In this document: piece by piece, positions 1-4,640 of the stretch
Position numbering within the stretch: position 1 is the first letter of the stretch
How the letters are laid out: each line of letters opens with the position of its first letter
Source of the DNA: Acidobacteriota bacterium
Lineage (GTDB): Bacteria; Acidobacteriota; Terriglobia; UBA7540
Direction of reading: 5' to 3'
DNA: 6,923 nucleotides
NCBI GenBank assembly: GCA_003224635.1
Contig: QHZK01000170.1
Location: forward strand, 1 to 6,923
Position numbers and translations under genes: made by a program
Notes under the pieces: model-generated
The model's input: only the letters and a program-made list of their open reading frames with translations
Database searches by the model: none
What the model was told of the DNA's origin: nothing

Positions 1-1
1 C

Positions 2-517
2 ACCGGCGTGCGCTTTCTCGACCACATGCTGGAGCTCTTCACGCGGCACGGCGCGTTCGACCTCGAACTCAAGGCGCGCGGCGACCTGGACGTCGACCAG
101 CATCATACGGTCGAAGACGTCGGCATCGTGCTCGGGCAGGCCGTGCGGCAGGCGCTCGGCGACAAAAAGGGAATCAACCGCGCCGGCTACTTTGTCATGC
201 CCATGGACGAAAGCCTGGCGCTGGCGGCGGTCGACTTGAGCGGGCGCGCGTACCTTGTGTTCGATGCGCCTCGGCTCGCCGAGGCGGCGCGGCGGGATAT
301 CCGCGTCGGCGACCTGCCGGTCGAGCTGCTCGAGGATTTCTTTCAGGCGTTTGCCTCGAGCGCGGGCGCCAACCTGCATTTGAAAGTCGCCCGCGGCCGG
401 TCGAACCATCACATGGTCGAGGCTCTGTTTAAGGCCCTGGCGCGCGCCCTGCGCTTTGCCTGCTCGCGCGACGCGCGCCTGAAGCGCCAATTGCCGAGCA
501 CGAAGGGATTGTTGTGA
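2..517 (+). CDS. hisB: Imidazoleglycerol-phosphate dehydratase, N-terminus cut by window edge
   Basis: HisB dehydrates imidazole-glycerol phosphate to imidazole-acetol phosphate in cytosolic histidine synthesis. The reading frame is open from base 2 and begins T-G-V-R-F-L-D-H-M-L, which matches an internal family motif (TG-x-x-F-x-DHML). The GTG at position 8 is therefore not the real start, and about 25-30 N-terminal residues lie outside the window. Counting from that GTG as residue 1, the two metal-binding His motifs are visible: D-Q-H-H-T-V-E-D near residues 30-37 (H32, H33) and S-N-H-H-M-V-E near 132-138 (H134, H135). The core G-D-L-P-V-E-L-L-E and the family C-terminus L-P-S-T-K-G-L-L are also present. 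It is monofunctional, with no histidinol phosphatase domain in view. It is followed by hisH after 193 bp filled by a repeat. The stop is directly followed by a purine-rich AGGGAGG. Identification is firm; only the N-terminus is unknown. Confidence 0.96.
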   Translation, partial: TGVRFLDHMLELFTRHGAFDLELKARGDLDVDQHHTVEDVGIVLGQAVRQALGDKKGINRAGYFVMPMDESLALAAVDLSGRAYLVFDAPRLAEAARRDIRVGDLPVELLEDFFQAFASSAGANLHLKVARGRSNHHMVEALFKALARALRFACSRDARLKRQLPSTKGLL

Positions 518-524
518 AGGGAGG
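518..524 (+). promoter_or_regulatory. Shine-Dalgarno-like AGGGAGG stranded 186 nt from the hisH start
   Basis: AGGGAGG begins right after the hisB stop (515-517), where a tightly packed operon would carry the ribosome-binding site of the next gene. The hisH ATG at 711 lies beyond the repeat and has no purine-rich motif close upstream (TTCCCC precedes it). Bases 524-534 can pair with 687-697, which would fold the repeat away and leave about 13 nt between this motif and the ATG. A competing pairing of GGGA (519-522) with TCCC (706-709) would hide it. The role is inferred; the motif and the complementarity are seen. Confidence 0.45.
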
Positions 525-704
525 TTTTCAGTTAGTCAGTTCTCAGTTCTCAGCCGTCAGTCAAAGAAAGTTGAAAGTCGACAGTCGAAAGTTGACAGTT
601 GAAAACCGAAGGCGCGCGGTCAAAGAGTCGTTTTGACTTTCGACTTTTCGACTGTCGACTGTTATTGACTGAAGACTGAGAACTGATAACTGAAAACTGA
701 GAAC
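524..704 (+). repeat. Palindromic heptad-repeat element, copy 1 (hisB-hisH junction)
   Basis: This tract fills almost the whole hisB-hisH gap. The left arm has TCAG words spaced 7-8 nt apart (528, 536, 543, 550, 557), followed by a continuous heptad register at 569-610 (AGTTGAA, AGTCGAC, AGTCGAA, AGTTGAC, AGTTGAA, AACCGAA). The right arm is roughly the inverted complement, with AACTGAN heptads up to 704, so the transcript could form a long imperfect hairpin. The segment 576-645 matches 3134-3204 with about five differences, so this is a copy of the element between hisA and alr. No ORF here looks like a gene. Confidence 0.9.
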
Positions 705-710
705 TTCCCC

Positions 711-1376
711 ATGATCGCCCTCATCGACTACGGCGGCGGGAACGTGGGCTCGGTGCTCAAGGCCATCCGGTACCTGGGCTGTCCGGCTGAGGCGGTCGCT
801 CGTCCGGAGGAGCTTGCCGCGGCGACGAAAATCATCCTTCCCGGCCAGGGTCACTTCGGCGCCATGATGAAGGCTCTTGAGGATCGCGGCATGCTCGAGC
901 CGCTCCGCAGGATGATCCTGCCGGGCGACACCTGCGTTTCCTCCGGAGGCAAGCCGTTCCGCGAAAGCGCAGGCGTTCCACGCGCGTCTTTCCAAGCGAA
1001 GCCCTTTCTCGGAATCTGCCTCGGCCTCCAAGTCCTTTACGAAGGCAGCGACGAAGCGCCGGGAGTGCCGGGTCTCGGCGTACTGCGGGGTCGCGTCAAA
1101 CGCTTCGAGGGCGTCTTTAAGGTGCCGCACGTGGGCTGGAGTCAGCTTGAAATCTCTCAAGATGCCAGGCTGCTTCGCGGCGTCGAGCCCGGCAGCTTTG
1201 TTTACTACTGCCACTCGTACTACGGTCCCGTCACACCGGAGAGCGCGGCCATCACCGACTACGGACAGCGCTTTGCCGCGGTCGTCGAGGCCGCGAATCT
1301 CGGGGCGGTCCAGTTTCATCCTGAGAAGTCAGGCGAGGCAGGGCTGCGGGTTCTGAAGAACTTTCTGGACTCTTGA
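711..1376 (+). CDS. hisH: Imidazole glycerol phosphate synthase, glutamine amidotransferase subunit
   Basis: HisH hydrolyses glutamine and passes ammonia to HisF, which makes imidazole-glycerol phosphate and AICAR from PRFAR. The start M-I-A-L-I-D-Y-G-G-G-N-V matches the family N-terminus, so ATG 711 is right although no Shine-Dalgarno lies within 15 nt. The class-I amidotransferase triad is present: Cys103 in G-I-C-L-G-L-Q, and His203 and Glu205 in F-H-P-E-K-S-G. P-G-Q-G-H-F-G (44-50) is the oxyanion-strand region. At 221 residues it is about 20 longer than usual. The excess lies between L-R-R-M-I (65-69) and K-P-F-L-G-I-C (97-103), where families have only a few residues; here there is a stretch containing R-E-S-A-G-V-P-R-A. 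The insertion sits just before the nucleophile strand, but all key residues are intact, so the protein is probably active. It is preceded and followed by repeat tracts. Confidence 0.96.
   Translation: MIALIDYGGGNVGSVLKAIRYLGCPAEAVARPEELAAATKIILPGQGHFGAMMKALEDRGMLEPLRRMILPGDTCVSSGGKPFRESAGVPRASFQAKPFLGICLGLQVLYEGSDEAPGVPGLGVLRGRVKRFEGVFKVPHVGWSQLEISQDARLLRGVEPGSFVYYCHSYYGPVTPESAAITDYGQRFAAVVEAANLGAVQFHPEKSGEAGLRVLKNFLDS
951..1008 (+). repeat. In-frame insertion in hisH bounded by a degenerate duplication
   Basis: AAGCCGTTCC (951-960) and AAGCCCTTTC (999-1008) agree at 8 of 10 bases and are 48 bp (16 codons) apart. Both encode Lys-Pro-Phe. Between them is AGCGCAGGCGTTCCACGCGC (966-985), encoding S-A-G-V-P-R-A. 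It resembles the GC-rich palindromic module at 1924-1943 in hisF (S-A-G-V-P-P-A), in the same reading frame. The simplest reading is an old in-frame insertion with a short flanking duplication. The duplication is short and could be chance. Confidence 0.5.
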
Positions 1377-1380
1377 AGGA
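1377..1380 (+). promoter_or_regulatory. Shine-Dalgarno-like AGGA directly after hisH stop
   Basis: GAAGGA (1375-1380) overlaps the hisH TGA. It repeats the arrangement after hisB, where a purine-rich motif touches the stop codon. The hisF ATG is 78 nt further on, past a heptad tract, and has only CTAAAG before it. I infer that this was the hisF ribosome-binding site before the tract expanded. The motif is short and the functional claim is weak. Confidence 0.3.
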
Positions 1381-1449
1381 CCAGGGGCCGGGGATCAGGA
1401 GCCAGGATTCAGGATTCAGGACCACAAACAACTGACAACTGACGACTGA
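1380..1449 (+). repeat. Heptanucleotide tract between hisH and hisF
   Basis: Ten 7-nt units run in one register: ACCAGGG, GCCGGGG, ATCAGGA, GCCAGGA, TTCAGGA, TTCAGGA, CCACAAA, CAACTGA, CAACTGA, CGACTGA. The first half is an NNCAGGA type and the second an NAACTGA type. Unlike the tracts before hisH and hisA it has no clear inverted arm, so no strong hairpin is predicted. It fills nearly the whole 82-bp gap and ends 9 nt before the hisF ATG. Confidence 0.85.
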
Positions 1450-1458
1450 CCGCTAAAG

Positions 1459-2307
1459 ATGTTCGCCAAACGCATTATCCCGTGCCTCGACTGCAAAGAC
1501 GGCCGCGTGGTCAAAGGCGTCCGCTTTGTTGACCTGCGCGATGCCGGCGATCCGGGCGACCTGGCCGAGGCCTATAACCGCCAGGGAGCGGACGAACTCG
1601 TCATGCTGGATATCTCCGCCTCGCGCGAGGGCCGAGCCACCCTGATGGACACGGTGAGCCGGGTGGCGCGAAAGCTGTTCGTTCCGCTCACGGTGGGCGG
1701 GGGCGTGCGGTCGCTCGACGACGCGCGGCGGCTGCTCTCGGCGGGAGCGGACAAAACCGCGGTCAACACGGCGGCCGTCGAGACGCCGGAACTGGTCGGC
1801 GAGCTTGCCGCTTGTTTCGGAAGCCAGGCGGTGGTGGTCGCCATTGACGCGCGCCGGGTTCGAAACTCGAAACCCGAAACTGGAAACTCGAAACTCGAAA
1901 GTGGAAAGGGCGGCGCGGCTGGGAGCGCGGGCGTCCCGCCCGCAGCGGCGCGCTGGAAAGTCCTGACCTACGGCGGCACGCGCGAGACCGGACTGGACGC
2001 CGTCGAGTGGGCGCGCCGCGTCGAGTCGCTCGGCGCCGGAGAGATTCTCCTCACGTCCATGGACGCCGACGGCACGCAGGCCGGCTTCGATTGCGAGCTG
2101 ACGGCGACCGCGTCCCGCGCCGTCCGCATCCCGGTGATTGCCTCCGGCGGCGCCGGCAGCTTGGAACATTTTGCTGAAGTCTTCCTGCGCGGGGCGGCGG
2201 ATGCGGCCCTCGCGGCGTCCGTCTTCCACTTCGAGCAGTATACGATCCGTAGCCTGAAGGAGTATCTGCGCTCCCGAGGTGTGCCGGTAAGGACAGTCGA
2301 AAGTTGA
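1459..2307 (+). CDS. hisF: Imidazole glycerol phosphate synthase, cyclase subunit, with internal insertion
   Basis: HisF is the (beta/alpha)8-barrel cyclase that joins HisH-derived ammonia with PRFAR. The start M-F-A-K-R-I-I-P-C-L-D-C-K-D-G-R-V-V-K-G is family-typical and puts the catalytic Asp at 11; the second catalytic Asp is D130 in V-V-V-A-I-D-A. Phosphate-binding signatures follow: V-G-G-G-V-R (79-84), L-L-T-S-M-D-A-D-G-T (197-206) and I-A-S-G-G-A-G (227-233). Homologues are about 253 residues; this one is 282. The extra roughly 30 residues (about 135-164) lie between A-R-R-V and R-W-K-V-L-T-Y-G-G, in the loop after barrel strand 5 on the catalytic face. They begin as a 7-residue repeat (R-N-S-K-P-E-T, G-N-S-K-L-E-S) encoded by heptanucleotide DNA. 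The last residues T-V-E-S and the TGA stop are also encoded by the next repeat tract. The frame is open throughout and the catalytic residues are kept, so activity is plausible. Confidence 0.95.
   Translation: MFAKRIIPCLDCKDGRVVKGVRFVDLRDAGDPGDLAEAYNRQGADELVMLDISASREGRATLMDTVSRVARKLFVPLTVGGGVRSLDDARRLLSAGADKTAVNTAAVETPELVGELAACFGSQAVVVAIDARRVRNSKPETGNSKLESGKGGAAGSAGVPPAAARWKVLTYGGTRETGLDAVEWARRVESLGAGEILLTSMDADGTQAGFDCELTATASRAVRIPVIASGGAGSLEHFAEVFLRGAADAALAASVFHFEQYTIRSLKEYLRSRGVPVRTVES
1861..1909 (+). repeat. Seven heptanucleotide units inside the hisF coding sequence
   Basis: The units in register are CGAAACT, CGAAACC, CGAAACT, GGAAACT, CGAAACT, CGAAAGT, GGAAAGG. Three units equal 21 nt, so the protein repeats every seven residues (NSKPETG then NSKLESG, offset by one). 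The tract resembles the intergenic tracts but lies within the gene, straight after the codons for the catalytic-Asp strand. Its 49 bp are not a multiple of three, so the frame must be restored by the GC-rich part that follows. Confidence 0.92.
1912..1956 (+). repeat. GC-rich palindromic module inside hisF
   Basis: GCGGGCG (1927-1933) and CGCCCGC (1937-1943) form a perfect 7-bp stem around the loop TCC. Further out, GGCGCGGCTG and CAGCGGCGCG pair at 8 of 10 positions. It encodes G-S-A-G-V-P-P-A. A degenerate relative occurs in hisH at 966-985 in the same reading frame. From memory, S-A-G-V-P-P-A-like insertions recur in several high-GC bacterial groups; I cannot verify that here. Confidence 0.65.
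2289..2293 (+). promoter_or_regulatory. Shine-Dalgarno-like AAGGA at the repeat boundary before hisA
   Basis: AAGGA lies at the end of the conserved part of hisF, one base before the repeat palindrome. A TAA overlaps it (2288-2290) one base out of the hisF frame. The hisA ATG (2398) directly follows the far end of the palindrome and has no other candidate ribosome-binding site. If the 17-bp stem forms, motif and start become neighbours, though the spacing would be very short without partial opening. The role is inferred. Confidence 0.3.
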
Positions 2308-2397
2308 AAGTTGAAGGTTAAAAAGTTAAAAGGCAAACCTTCAGCCGACGGTTTTTCTGGCTTTCGACTTTCGACTTTGGACTTTCGACTTTCGACT
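2295..2397 (+). repeat. Palindromic heptad tract joining hisF to hisA
   Basis: Bases 2295-2311 pair with 2381-2397 over 17 positions with a single G-U wobble. Both arms are heptads: AGTCGAA, AGTTGAA, AGTTGAA on the left and ACTTTCG repeated (one ACTTTGG) on the right. The right arm ends at the base before the hisA ATG, and the left arm supplies the last codons and stop of hisF. The loop includes AAAGTTAAAAGG and CAGCCGACGG and is not clearly shared with the other two palindromes. Confidence 0.88.
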
Positions 2398-3096
2398 ATG
2401 ATTATTCCCTGCATCGACCTGATGGGTGGCAAAGTGGTGCAGCTCGTTCAGGGTCAGGAGAACTCGAAGGCCTTCGCGCTGCCTGACCCGCTCGCCGTTC
2501 TCGAGGAGTTCCACGAGTATCCGGAAATCCAGGTGATCGACCTCGACGCGGCGATGGGACGCGAGGCGCAGTCGGACATCGTGCGCGAGCTCTCGCGCCG
2601 CAAGCCCTGCCGGGTGGGGGGCGGGATTCGCAGCGTCGAGCGCGCCCTCGAAGTCGTGAACGACGGCGCGCGCAAGGTGATCGTCGGCAGCGCCGCCTTC
2701 ACCTCCACAGGGATCAATAGCGAATTCCTGCGCGCGCTGGCTCGCGCGGTTCCACGCGACAAGATCATGATCGCCGTCGATTGCCTGGGCGACCGCGTGG
2801 CGATCCGCGGATGGAAGGAGGTCTTGCAGCTCACCTCGGGGGAAGCGCTGCCTGCGCTCGAGCCCTACTGCTCGGAATTCCTCTGCACGTACATCGACCT
2901 AGAGGGAAAGCTTCAGGGGACCAACCTCGACTGGTTCCGCAAATTGCGCGCGGCCACCCGGCTGCCCATCACCGCGGCCGGCGGGATCACGACGGACGAG
3001 GAAATTCATGCCCTGGAAGAGATGGGCATGCACGCTGCGCTCGGAATGTCGATCTATCGCAAGGTCTTTCCGGAATTGTTTCGGAGCCAGCCGTAG
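2398..3096 (+). CDS. hisA: ProFAR isomerase (HisA), divergent form
   Basis: HisA opens the ribose ring of ProFAR to give PRFAR, the substrate of HisHF. The protein is a (beta/alpha)8 barrel of 232 residues, slightly shorter than the usual 240-250. ATG 2398 gives M-I-I-P-C-I-D-L-M-G-G-K-V-V-Q-L, the family start, with catalytic Asp7. The second Asp is D128 in M-I-A-V-D-C-L-G-D-R. Phosphate-binding loops are R-V-G-G-G-I-R (72-78) and A-A-G-G-I (193-197). Several motifs diverge: the usual T-D-I-x-x-D-G-x-x-x-G-x-N reads T-Y-I-D-L-E-G-K-L-Q-G-T-N (164-176), and the last strand has L-G-M-S-I-Y in place of V-G-x-A-L-Y. An in-frame TTG at 2311 would add 29 repeat-encoded residues, which I consider untranslated. 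HisA fits better than HisF because the HisF signatures (L-L-T-S-M-D-x-D-G) are absent and hisF lies next door. Confidence 0.9.
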   Translation: MIIPCIDLMGGKVVQLVQGQENSKAFALPDPLAVLEEFHEYPEIQVIDLDAAMGREAQSDIVRELSRRKPCRVGGGIRSVERALEVVNDGARKVIVGSAAFTSTGINSEFLRALARAVPRDKIMIAVDCLGDRVAIRGWKEVLQLTSGEALPALEPYCSEFLCTYIDLEGKLQGTNLDWFRKLRAATRLPITAAGGITTDEEIHALEEMGMHAALGMSIYRKVFPELFRSQP

Positions 3097-3105
3097 GGAA
3101 AGAAG

Positions 3106-3233
3106 CTATCAGTTATCAGTTCTCAGTCGAGACAGTCGACAGTCGAAGGTTGACAGTTGAAAGCCGAAGGCGCACGGTCAAAAGAGTCGTTTTCACTTTC
3201 GACTGACGACTGAGAACTGGTAACTGATAACTG
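3106..3233. repeat. Palindromic heptad-repeat element, copy 2 (hisA/alr convergent gap)
   Basis: Nine heptads run in register from 3106 to 3168 (CTATCAG, TTATCAG, TTCTCAG, TCGAGAC, AGTCGAC, AGTCGAA, GGTTGAC, AGTTGAA, AGCCGAA), followed by a GC-rich centre and an inverted arm ending TAACTGATAACTG. The outer arms pair well: CAGTTATCAGTTCTCAGTCG matches the complement of the right arm at 19 of 20 bases. The core 3134-3204 is about 93% identical to 576-645. It lies between two converging genes and ends at the base before the alr stop codon, so it could act as a two-way terminator or RNA-stabilising hairpin, but there is no T-run. Confidence 0.9.
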
Positions 3234-4391
3234 CTACGCCGCGTCTACGTAAATCCGCGGGACGCGCTTGCCGATCGAGCAGAGGACTTCGTAGGGCACG
3301 GTGCCGAGCTGCTCGGCGACCTCGAGGGCGGTGATCGCGCACGACTCCGACTTGCCGATCAGGATGACCTCATCGCCCACGGCGACGCCGGGAATATCGG
3401 TCACGTCGAGCAGCGTCAGGTCCATGCTGATGTGGCCGACCATGCGGGCGTACTGGTCGTTCACGATGGCGCCGCCCCGGTTCGAAAGCGCGCGGCTCAG
3501 GCCGTCCGCGTAGCCCACGGGCACCGTCGCGATCCGCGAAGGGCGACGAGTGTAAAAGGCAGCGCCGTAGCCGAGCGGTGCGCCGCTGGGAACATCCTTC
3601 AGGTATACCACGCGCGACTTGAAAGTGAGTATCGGCTCGAAGGCCGGGAGCGACTGCGGCTCGCGTCCCGGCAGGAAGTTCAGCGGAACGCAATATCCAT
3701 AGAAGAGCGCGCCGATGCGGACCATATTCTCCCCAATCTCCGGGCGGACGAGCAACGCCGCGCTGTTCGAGACGTGGACCCACTGGGGATCAATTTCGAA
3801 CCAGGGCAGTTGCTTGAGGGCCGTATTGAAGCGCGCGAGCTGCTCCTCGGTCTGGCAGGCGACGAGGTCCTCCGCTGACGCGAGGTGTGTGAAGAAGCCC
3901 TGGAGTTCGAGGCCTTCGAGCTCCTGGTAGCGCTCGAGAAACGAGCGCAGCCGGTCGAACGGGACGCCCAGGCGCCCGAGACCCGTGTCCACCTTGAGGT
4001 GAAACCCGATGGGCCGTCCGTAGCGGCGGGCGCACTCGGCGTAGGTGTCGAGACGGGCCGTCGAGGAGGCCGAGGGTGTCAGGCGATACTCGACCAAGTC
4101 CGCCGGGTCGCTCATGTAGAGGCCGCCCAGGAGCAGCACCGGCTGCTCGATGCCCGCGGCGCGCAGCTCGATGCCCTCCTCGACCGTGGCGACGCCGAAC
4201 CAGTCCACACCGCACCCGGCCAGGCGCTTCGCGACCGGCACGGCGCCGTGCCCATAAGCGTCAGCCTTCACGACCGCCATCACCTTGCGCCTGCCGGCTA
4301 GCTTGCGGACTCGCTCGTAGTTCCGGCGCAAGGTCGAGAGCGAAATCTCCGCCCAGGTCGGCCGCAAGAGTTTGTCGGGGAAAGTAGCCAT
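3234..4391 (-). CDS. alr: Alanine racemase
   Basis: Alr is a PLP enzyme that interconverts L- and D-alanine for peptidoglycan. I chose ATG 4391, which gives M-A-T-F-P-D-K-L-L-R-P-T-W-A-E-I and 385 residues; the ATG at 4424 adds 11 residues with no family match. Neither start has a clear Shine-Dalgarno. In the 4391 numbering, the PLP lysine is K42 in M-A-V-V-K-A-D-A-Y-G-H-G. The PLP-contacting Arg is R140 in K-V-D-T-G-L-G-R-L-G, and the catalytic Tyr is Y275 in L-G-Y-G-A-A-F, followed by V-P-V-G-Y-A-D-G. The C-terminal substrate motif reads G-H-I-S-M-D-L-T where many enzymes have G-x-V-C-M-D-Q. The N-terminal barrel spans roughly residues 10-235 and the C-terminal beta domain the rest. It lies downstream of dnaB on the same strand after a roughly 240-bp gap containing a palindrome, so co-transcription is uncertain. 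The usual partner role, supplying D-Ala to Ddl, is established knowledge. Confidence 0.95.
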   Translation of the reverse strand: MATFPDKLLRPTWAEISLSTLRRNYERVRKLAGRRKVMAVVKADAYGHGAVPVAKRLAGCGVDWFGVATVEEGIELRAAGIEQPVLLLGGLYMSDPADLVEYRLTPSASSTARLDTYAECARRYGRPIGFHLKVDTGLGRLGVPFDRLRSFLERYQELEGLELQGFFTHLASAEDLVACQTEEQLARFNTALKQLPWFEIDPQWVHVSNSAALLVRPEIGENMVRIGALFYGYCVPLNFLPGREPQSLPAFEPILTFKSRVVYLKDVPSGAPLGYGAAFYTRRPSRIATVPVGYADGLSRALSNRGGAIVNDQYARMVGHISMDLTLLDVTDIPGVAVGDEVILIGKSESCAITALEVAEQLGTVPYEVLCSIGKRVPRIYVDAA

Positions 4392-4488
4392 GGGGCACTC
4401 GATTCGGAGTGAAGATCGGCACATGACGAGGCAAGCGAGAAAGATTAAGAGTGGTCACCGAGCGACTCTTCCGCCCGTTCTCAGCGGA
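4392..4488. other. Upstream region of alr, nothing firm
   Basis: This is the minus-strand leader of alr. It includes the alternative alr start at 4424. I find no convincing promoter: a TAATCT-like hexamer near 4445-4450 on the minus strand has no matching -35. No heptad repeat is seen here. Confidence 0.3.
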
Positions 4489-4489
4489 C

Positions 4490-4579
4490 CCCCTCACCCG
4501 GCCTCCGGCCACCCGCAAGGGGCGAGGGCCAAGTCCTGCGCCCCTCTTCCCTCGCGGGAGAGGGGTCGGGGGTGAGGGG
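4490..4579. repeat. GC-rich palindromic intergenic repeat between dnaB and alr
   Basis: CCCCTCACCC (4490-4499) and GGGTGAGGGG (4570-4579) are perfect inverted complements. An inner hairpin pairs CCCCTCTTCCC (4541-4551) with GGGAGAGGGG (4556-4565) around the loop TCGC, with one bulged base. GGCCTCCGGCC (4500-4510) is also self-complementary. This composition (CCCTCACCC, GCCTCCGGC, CTCTCCC) matches from memory a type of repeat scattered between genes in many GC-rich bacteria. It differs from the heptad family. On the minus strand it follows dnaB and could stabilise or attenuate the transcript; there is no T-run, so a classical intrinsic terminator is not supported. Confidence 0.8.
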
Positions 4580-4610
4580 CGATGGGGAACGCCCTGCTCC
4601 GCCCACCATT

Positions 4611-4640
4611 ACTCTTCTATTCTTCACTCTTCTATTCTTC
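4611..4640 (-). repeat. Perfect 15-bp tandem duplication over the dnaB stop
   Basis: ACTCTTCTATTCTTC occurs twice back to back (4611-4625 and 4626-4640). On the minus strand this is GAAGAATAGAAGAGT twice. The first copy encodes the last two Glu codons and the TAG stop of dnaB; the second repeats Glu-Glu-TAG out of use. The unit looks like 7 plus 8 nt and may be a relative of the heptad tracts. Confidence 0.9.

Noticed and set aside
524..704. CRISPR-like array
   Set aside because: The repeat units are only 7 nt with no spacers of constant length, and no cas genes are present.
561..1319. 252-residue minus-strand open frame across the hisB-hisH gap and hisH
   Set aside because: It is antisense to hisH, and its end is repeat-encoded (low-complexity F-R-L-S-T-F-N-F-like text), with no family match.
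1861..1956. Intein or frameshift in hisF
   Set aside because: The insertion is only about 30 residues, lacks intein motifs, and the frame stays open on both sides.
1453..2229. 258-residue minus-strand open frame opposite hisF
   Set aside because: It is the shadow of hisF in a GC-rich frame; hisF has every catalytic motif.
2781..3206. Plus-strand open frame overlapping the end of hisA and running into the repeat
   Set aside because: It is out of frame with hisA, has no motif, and its end is translated repeat.
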